Of a stretch of DNA of 5,108 nucleotides, positions 1 to 2,684 are shown piece by piece. The DNA is taken from the NCBI GenBank assembly GCA_964366335.1, contig CAYITQ010000045.1:1-5108 (forward strand). Reading direction: 5' to 3'. The DNA is from JACRNA01 sp964366335 (GTDB lineage Bacteria; Patescibacteriota; Microgenomatia; CAZETR01; Amesbacteraceae). The position numbers and the translations under genes are program-made. Each line of letters starts with the position of its first letter. Within the stretch, counting starts at the first letter, position 1. The notes beneath the pieces were generated by a model, which was not told the DNA's origin, made no database searches, and saw only the letters and a program-made list of their open reading frames with translations.

Positions 1-632
1 CTGCCTTTCAGTTTGACAAATATGGGAATGATAATGGCAAAGCCCAAAACCCCAAAGATCAAGTTGTTTAGATTAAATAATCCCCCGATTAGATAAAAAG
101 ATGGAATACCGACAATCAAATGAGAAATAATAGACCCAATAAAGAAACTAGTGAATCTGACATTCAGAAGACCCGCTCCGTAGCAAATTGCTTCGAGAAA
201 TAGGCTTCCGGTAAATATTCGCAGAGTCGTAATAGCTTCTATTTCCCGGTGAGGCTTTATTCTTAGGTGTCTTATTTTACTAATGGTATCTTCGTCAAAT
301 AATTTTTGTAAAAATGGATACCCATATTTTTTCCCAATCAGAAATGCAATTGATGAACCGGCTGTACTACCGATAAAATCAACTAGATATGCCGGAAACC
401 AACCGACAAATGGTATTGCAGCCAGAGTGAAAACCCCACCAGGTAATGGTGGCCAGACAATGCCTAGTATTTTTAACAAAAAAAGTACAATCACAAATAA
501 GCCTATATTATGCCGAGACCAAGAAAAAAAGATTTGAAAATAGATTGACTTACTAAACCAATAATAGGCAAGAATAGTACCAAGTGTAACCAGAATAGCC
601 AAAATAACGAATTTTCTTGATTTAACTTTCAT
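1..632 (-). CDS. VTT-domain (DedA/TVP38-like) membrane protein, C-terminus beyond window
   Basis: Reading leftwards from the ATG at 632-630, an open frame of 210 codons reaches the window edge without a stop, so the C-terminus is missing. The protein is very hydrophobic. It has an N-terminal membrane helix (about residues 8-25), a second one (about 43-60), a re-entrant-like segment WPPLPGGVFTLAAIPFVGW (60-78), a helix with GSTAGSSIAFLIGKKYG (88-104), and further helices near 137-158, 160-185 and 191-206. The PPLPGG and GSTAGSSIAFLIGKKYG blocks are typical of the VTT/SNARE-associated family, whose members scramble or flip membrane lipids or support membrane homeostasis; the exact substrate here is unknown. 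An in-frame TAA lies two codons upstream of the ATG, which fixes the start. No Shine-Dalgarno is visible; an extended -10 lies 7 nt upstream. The family assignment is fairly sure, the function is not. Confidence 0.85.
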   Translation of the reverse strand, partial: MKVKSRKFVILAILVTLGTILAYYWFSKSIYFQIFFSWSRHNIGLFVIVLFLLKILGIVWPPLPGGVFTLAAIPFVGWFPAYLVDFIGSTAGSSIAFLIGKKYGYPFLQKLFDEDTISKIRHLRIKPHREIEAITTLRIFTGSLFLEAICYGAGLLNVRFTSFFIGSIISHLIVGIPSFYLIGGLFNLNNLIFGVLGFAIIIPIFVKLKG

Positions 633-639
633 TTGTTAT

Positions 640-648
640 ATTTTAACA
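640..648 (-). promoter_or_regulatory. Extended -10 promoter of the VTT gene
   Basis: The minus strand reads TGTTAAAAT, a TGn extended -10 followed by TAAAAT (5 of 6 to TATAAT). The hexamer ends 7 nt before the ATG at 632, so transcription would begin at or next to the start codon, giving a leaderless mRNA. No convincing -35 was seen. The call rests on position and on the same motif recurring before other genes in the window. Confidence 0.5.
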
Positions 649-658
649 GACTCGAAGT

Positions 659-681
659 AATCCCACCTTTCAGGTGGGATT
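659..681. repeat. Perfect 10-bp stem hairpin between GIY-YIG and VTT genes
   Basis: AATCCCACCT (659-668) pairs perfectly with AGGTGGGATT (672-681) around a 3-nt loop. It lies just after the GIY-YIG stop codon in the direction of transcription, so it probably protects or ends that mRNA. The minus strand does not continue into a T-tract (it continues ACTTCGAG), so it is not a canonical intrinsic terminator. The right arm is duplicated at 685-694, so two alternative pairings with the same left arm are possible. Confidence 0.7.
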
Positions 682-696
682 TACAGGTGGGATTTA
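671..696. repeat. Tandem 13-bp direct repeat at the GIY-YIG stop codon
   Basis: CAGGTGGGATTTA occurs twice back to back (671-683 and 684-696). The right copy contains the stop codon of the GIY-YIG gene (TTA at 694-696, TAA on the minus strand), and the left copy forms the right arm of the 659-681 hairpin. This looks like a recent slippage or tandem duplication of the gene end. Confidence 0.85.
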
Positions 697-942
697 TCCG
701 GATATTAAGGTTTCTTTTTGGGTTTTGGTTAATTTTTTAAGTTGGGATTCGCGGTGCATGGCTTCGGAGCGGGTATCAAATCTTTCTGAATAAACTAATT
801 CAAATGAATCGAAATATTTGATATATTTTGCAGCTCTGGCAGATTTTTCCCGATGTTCTCTGATTCTTTTCTCCAAATCTCCCGTCTGGCCAATATACAG
901 GGTATTTCCAGATGTCTGGAGAATATATACAAAATAAGTCAT
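694..942 (-). CDS. GIY-YIG nuclease-fold protein, single domain (YhbQ/UPF0213-like)
   Basis: This 82-residue protein is a bare GIY-YIG domain, the usual length for the YhbQ/UPF0213 group. Visible motifs are FVYIL (4-8; Y6 is the first catalytic tyrosine), LYIGQT (15-20; Y16), the helix DLEKRIREH (22-30; R26 or R28 as the catalytic arginine), and EAMHRESQLKKL (60-71), in which E65 matches the metal-binding glutamate. All catalytic positions are therefore present. Family members are small DNA nucleases or repair-related proteins, but most are uncharacterised; the substrate here is unknown. The ATG at 942 has no clear Shine-Dalgarno or well-placed -10, so the gene may be co-transcribed with the NYN gene 103 nt upstream. 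The gap holds a putative small RNA on the opposite strand. Confidence 0.88.
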   Translation of the reverse strand: MTYFVYILQTSGNTLYIGQTGDLEKRIREHREKSARAAKYIKYFDSFELVYSERFDTRSEAMHRESQLKKLTKTQKETLISG

Positions 943-953
943 AGTATCTAAGC

Positions 954-982
954 TTGACAGTAAATAGATTATGTTTTATAAT
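954..982 (+). promoter_or_regulatory. Consensus sigma70 promoter (TTGACA-17-TATAAT)
   Basis: TTGACA at 954-959 and TATAAT at 977-982 are both perfect consensus hexamers, separated by the ideal 17 bp. Transcription should begin near 989. No protein gene follows on this strand; what follows is a short structured segment ending in a T-run. It is the best promoter in the window by sequence, the others having no recognisable -35. Confidence 0.85.
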
Positions 983-988
983 TTGGTT

Positions 989-1047
989 ATCATCAGGGAG
1001 AAACGACCAATAGACTAAGTGTCTATTTGCAACGCCTCCCATTTTTT
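989..1047 (+). ncRNA. Putative ~59-nt small RNA with intrinsic terminator
   Basis: This segment begins 7 nt after a perfect sigma70 -10 and ends in TTTTTT. It can fold into an outer stem GGGAG (996-1000) with CTCCC (1036-1040), a possible middle CG/CG pair (1004-1005 with 1033-1034), and an apical 7-bp stem AATAGAC (1009-1015) with GTCTATT (1021-1027) around loop TAAGT. The closing stem sits one base before the T-run, as in a terminator, so nearly the whole transcript is the terminator fold. No ORF of sensible length starts downstream of the predicted start. It lies antisense to the gap between the NYN and GIY-YIG genes and ends within the NYN stop codon. I do not recognise an established RNA family. 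Existence of the transcript is inferred; the promoter, fold and T-run are seen. Confidence 0.6.
996..1047 (+). terminator. Intrinsic terminator of the putative small RNA
   Basis: A stem closed by GGGAG/CTCCC (996-1000 and 1036-1040) is followed after one A by six T residues (1042-1047). The stem is interrupted by an internal loop and capped by a 7-bp hairpin. The T-run overlaps the last bases of the convergent NYN gene (its stop codon is 1046-1048). Confidence 0.55.
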
Positions 1048-1570
1048 ATGGTTTAAATTCTAGTCTATGTTTCTCACGATAGAGAAATATCTTGTATGTT
1101 TGAAATATTTTTAATAAACTAGATTCACTCTGCTGATTTGGAATTATAATATTCATCAACTTATTCTTGTCCTTCAAAAACTCATGTAAACAGCTAAAGT
1201 CGCCGTCACCAGAAACAATCACGGCTTTGTCATAATTCAGATACTGAATGGCCGCGGAGTGAAGAACAAGCTCTGCGTCGACATTACCCTTAGGTTTTCC
1301 TTGATTGTCTTTGACCGTGGGCTTGAACACCAGCTCGTAATTGTAAGAACGCAGACTATTGTAAAGAGGTTTATTGCTTGGAATATATCCAATAAACAGA
1401 AAGGCTTTAGTGATGCGGAATTTGTCAGAAAGATATTGTCGGAACTTTTTAAAATCCAACCTCCAACCCTTGTATATCAACTTATTTCCTTTATAGATAT
1501 CTTTGTTTGTTCCTAAATTTAAGTTCTGACCATCGATAAAAGCATAGACAGTTGCTCTTTTCTGTTTCAT
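1046..1570 (-). CDS. NYN-domain (LabA/DUF88-like, PIN-fold) putative RNase
   Basis: This 174-residue protein is almost entirely a NYN domain. The acidic residues that bind the catalytic metal in PIN/NYN nucleases are in place: D13 in AFIDGQNLNLG (10-20, with N16), D98 in GNVDAELVLHS (95-105), and D122 and D124 in VSGDGDF (119-125). KPKGNVD and SGDGDF are hallmark blocks of the LabA/DUF88 branch. Such proteins are thought to cleave or process RNA; LabA itself was described in cyanobacterial clock output. The actual target here is unknown. The start ATG at 1570 is 8 nt downstream of a TATAAT, suggesting a leaderless mRNA. The gene sits between tRNA-Gln and the GIY-YIG gene, and a putative antisense small RNA converges on its 3' end. 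The domain call is firm; the role in RNA turnover is inferred. Confidence 0.9.
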   Translation of the reverse strand: MKQKRATVYAFIDGQNLNLGTNKDIYKGNKLIYKGWRLDFKKFRQYLSDKFRITKAFLFIGYIPSNKPLYNSLRSYNYELVFKPTVKDNQGKPKGNVDAELVLHSAAIQYLNYDKAVIVSGDGDFSCLHEFLKDKNKLMNIIIPNQQSESSLLKIFQTYKIFLYREKHRLEFKP

Positions 1571-1578
1571 AATTTTTA

Positions 1579-1584
1579 ATTATA
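1579..1584 (-). promoter_or_regulatory. -10 element of the NYN gene
   Basis: The minus strand reads TATAAT, ending 8 nt before the ATG at 1570. This places the transcription start at or within two bases of the start codon. No good -35 was found 16-18 bp upstream, where the 1601-1679 inverted repeat lies. Confidence 0.5.
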
Positions 1585-1600
1585 CAATTTTTTATCCATA

Positions 1601-1679
1601 TCTTTCGACTCGTTTCACTCGCTCAAGACCTTCTCCTCACTAGAACTATAGCCCTGAGCGAACAGAGTGAGTCGAAGGG
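1601..1679. repeat. Long imperfect inverted repeat abutting tRNA-Gln
   Basis: A 25-nt left arm (1601-1625, core TTCGACTC and CGCTCA) is complementary to a right arm (1655-1679, core TGAGCG and GAGTCGAA). About 17 Watson-Crick pairs, several G-U pairs and a central stretch of mismatches surround a loop of about 29 nt. The right arm ends directly at the 3' end of tRNA-Gln (discriminator base at 1680). The words TTCGACTC and CTGAGCGA resemble REP-like palindromic elements scattered in many bacterial genomes; this is a resemblance, not a confirmed family. It may act as a tRNA 3' trailer or terminator, or be a mobile palindromic element that settled behind the tRNA. Confidence 0.65.
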
Positions 1680-1750
1680 CTGCGGGGCTTGGATTCGGAC
1701 CAAGATCGCTGCTTTCAGAGAGCAGAGTGCTACCGTTACACCATCCCGCA
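1680..1750 (-). tRNA. tRNA-Gln (CUG anticodon)
   Basis: The minus strand folds as a complete 71-nt cloverleaf. The acceptor arms are TGCGGGA and CCCCGCA, the D-arm is GTGT/GCAC with AACGGTA, the anticodon stem is CTGCT/AGCAG with loop CTCTGAA, the variable loop is CGAT, and the T-arm is CTTGG/CCAAG with loop TCCGAAT. The anticodon CTG (plus-strand 1716-1718) reads the glutamine codon CAG. The discriminator base is G, as expected for tRNA-Gln. CCA is not encoded (CCC follows), so a CCA-adding enzyme is required. One oddity is an A-C mismatch at the innermost acceptor pair (position 7 with 66). The gene is preceded by an extended -10 and followed at once by a long inverted repeat. Confidence 0.95.
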
Positions 1751-1758
1751 ATACACTC

Positions 1759-1767
1759 ATTTTATCA
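1759..1767 (-). promoter_or_regulatory. Extended -10 promoter of tRNA-Gln
   Basis: The minus strand reads TGATAAAAT, ending 8 nt before the mature 5' end at 1750, so transcription would begin almost at the mature tRNA end. No convincing -35 was seen. The identical 9-mer precedes the methyltransferase gene and tRNA-Glu. Confidence 0.55.
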
Positions 1768-1796
1768 TTTAACCATTTGAACAGGGAGAAGTAGCG

Positions 1797-1821
1797 TCCC
1801 TCTCTTAAATTAAGAGAGGGA
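1797..1821. repeat. Perfect 11-bp stem hairpin after the methyltransferase gene
   Basis: TCCCTCTCTTA (1797-1807) pairs with TAAGAGAGGGA (1811-1821) around a 3-nt loop, 11 nt past the methyltransferase stop in the direction of transcription. The minus strand continues into GACGCTACTTC with no T-tract, so it resembles an mRNA 3'-end or processing hairpin more than a canonical terminator. It also separates that gene from the tRNA-Gln promoter. Confidence 0.7.
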
Positions 1822-1832
1822 ATGAGGGTGAG

Positions 1833-2645
1833 TTATAACTTGCGTAGTTTTGCCACAAAGAAGCCTTCCATAATTGGACTTGGATTAATCCTTTGAGTTG
1901 AAACAAGTTCAACTTTTCCAGACTCTTTTTTCAAAAGCCACTCGACAACCTCCTCATTTTCTCGGGTATTTAATGTACAGGTACTATAAACAATCGTTCC
2001 ACCCTGTTTAGTACACCCAAAAGCCGAGCGCAGGAGAAATTTTTGCAACTGAGCCAGCTCTTTGACTTTGCCAGGCGACCAATTTTGATAAGATTTTGGA
2101 TCAAGCGTCGTAAATCGTCCTTCCATACTGCAAGGGACATCGACTAGGGACTTGTCAAAAAATCCTGGATATTTTTCCCAGAGAGATTGACCCGATGTAT
2201 TTATAATAGTGGTATTGGTTACACCCAAATTTTTTAAGTTGGCTTCCAGCTTGTAAATTCTGATTCGGCTATTGTCATTGGCAATTATTTGACCAGTATT
2301 TTGCATTAGAGCCGCTATTTGAGAAGCTTTACTCCCAGGCGCAGAGCATAAATCTAAAATTATTTCGTTTGGTTTTGTGTCCAAGATTATGGGGGGCAAC
2401 ATACTAGACAAACTCTGGACATAAATTTCACCATTTTTATAAATTTTTAGCTCTTGGATTTCCCGCAGTGGGTGGTTGGTAATAAAAGCTTGATTGTGTA
2501 GAGTATATTCAAAATTAATTTTGCTTTTGACAGTTTCAAAGTTTGACTTGAGGGTATTTACCCGGAAAGTAGTCGGAAGGATCCGGTCAAAGGCCGATGG
2601 TGAAATATCTTTTGCTAAACTAGCGAGGAATTTGTCCGGCAACAT
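1833..2645 (-). CDS. RsmB/NOP-family RNA cytosine-5 methyltransferase
   Basis: This 270-residue protein is a class I SAM-dependent enzyme of the RsmB/RsmF/NOP2 family, which methylates cytosine C5 in rRNA or tRNA. Motifs in order are RVNTLK (28-33, substrate-domain signature), YVQSLSSML (75-83), motif I LDLCSAPGSK (97-106, SAM binding), motif IV VDVPCSMEGR (168-177) with C172, motif VI YSTCTL (220-225) with the catalytic nucleophile C223, NEEVVEWLL (230-238) and the C-terminal GFFVAKL. Both family cysteines are present, so it should be active. It lacks the NusB-like N-terminal domain of E. coli RsmB and the long C-terminal extension of RsmF, and is essentially a catalytic core. The exact target base cannot be read from sequence. 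The ATG at 2645 lies 6 nt after an extended -10, predicting a leaderless mRNA. Lon diverges from the same 39-bp gap. Confidence 0.93.
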   Translation of the reverse strand: MLPDKFLASLAKDISPSAFDRILPTTFRVNTLKSNFETVKSKINFEYTLHNQAFITNHPLREIQELKIYKNGEIYVQSLSSMLPPIILDTKPNEIILDLCSAPGSKASQIAALMQNTGQIIANDNSRIRIYKLEANLKNLGVTNTTIINTSGQSLWEKYPGFFDKSLVDVPCSMEGRFTTLDPKSYQNWSPGKVKELAQLQKFLLRSAFGCTKQGGTIVYSTCTLNTRENEEVVEWLLKKESGKVELVSTQRINPSPIMEGFFVAKLRKL

Positions 2646-2651
2646 ACTAGC

Positions 2652-2660
2652 ATTTTATCA
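2652..2660 (-). promoter_or_regulatory. Extended -10 promoter of the methyltransferase gene
   Basis: The minus strand reads TGATAAAAT, ending 6 nt before the ATG at 2645, so the predicted first transcribed base is the A of the start codon. The motif is identical to those before tRNA-Gln and tRNA-Glu. It lies in the 39-bp divergent gap shared with lon. Confidence 0.55.
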
Positions 2661-2667
2661 AACTAAG

Positions 2668-2676
2668 TGATAGACT
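2668..2676 (+). promoter_or_regulatory. Probable extended -10 promoter of lon
   Basis: TGATAGACT carries the TGn extension and a TAGACT hexamer (4 of 6 to TATAAT), ending 8 nt before the lon ATG at 2685. This again implies a leaderless or near-leaderless mRNA. The AAGG at 2680-2683 is only one base from the ATG, too close to act as a normal ribosome binding site. No heat-shock CIRCE-like repeat is visible in the short gap. Confidence 0.4.
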
Positions 2677-2684
2677 GCTAAGGT

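Noticed and set aside
283..537. 84-codon plus-strand frame opposite the VTT gene
   Set aside because: The opposite strand encodes a convincing membrane protein; this frame is low-complexity and has no domain.
694..942. GIY-YIG gene considered as a homing endonuclease or part of a mobile intron
   Set aside because: It is a single short domain with no DNA-binding extension, intron or intein boundaries nearby; it matches the small stand-alone YhbQ-like type.
971..1018. Tiny plus-strand ORF of 15 codons (MFYNLVII...)
   Set aside because: Its ATG lies upstream of and overlapping the -10 box, so it would not be on the predicted transcript.
800..1042. 80-codon minus-strand frame overlapping the GIY-YIG gene
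   Set aside because: It is out of frame with a clear GIY-YIG domain, has no recognisable motif, and starts inside the small-RNA candidate region.
1259..1516. 85-codon plus-strand frame opposite the NYN gene
   Set aside because: It lies wholly antisense to a gene with all catalytic NYN residues, and its own translation shows no domain.
694..1570. NYN plus GIY-YIG pair considered as a defence or toxin-antitoxin operon
   Set aside because: Apart from the two nuclease folds there is no antitoxin-like partner, mobile element or defence neighbour; only the antisense RNA hint remains and is reported as speculation.
1797..1821. Hairpin considered as a canonical intrinsic terminator of the methyltransferase gene
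   Set aside because: There is no T-tract on the minus strand after the stem, so it is listed as a hairpin repeat only.
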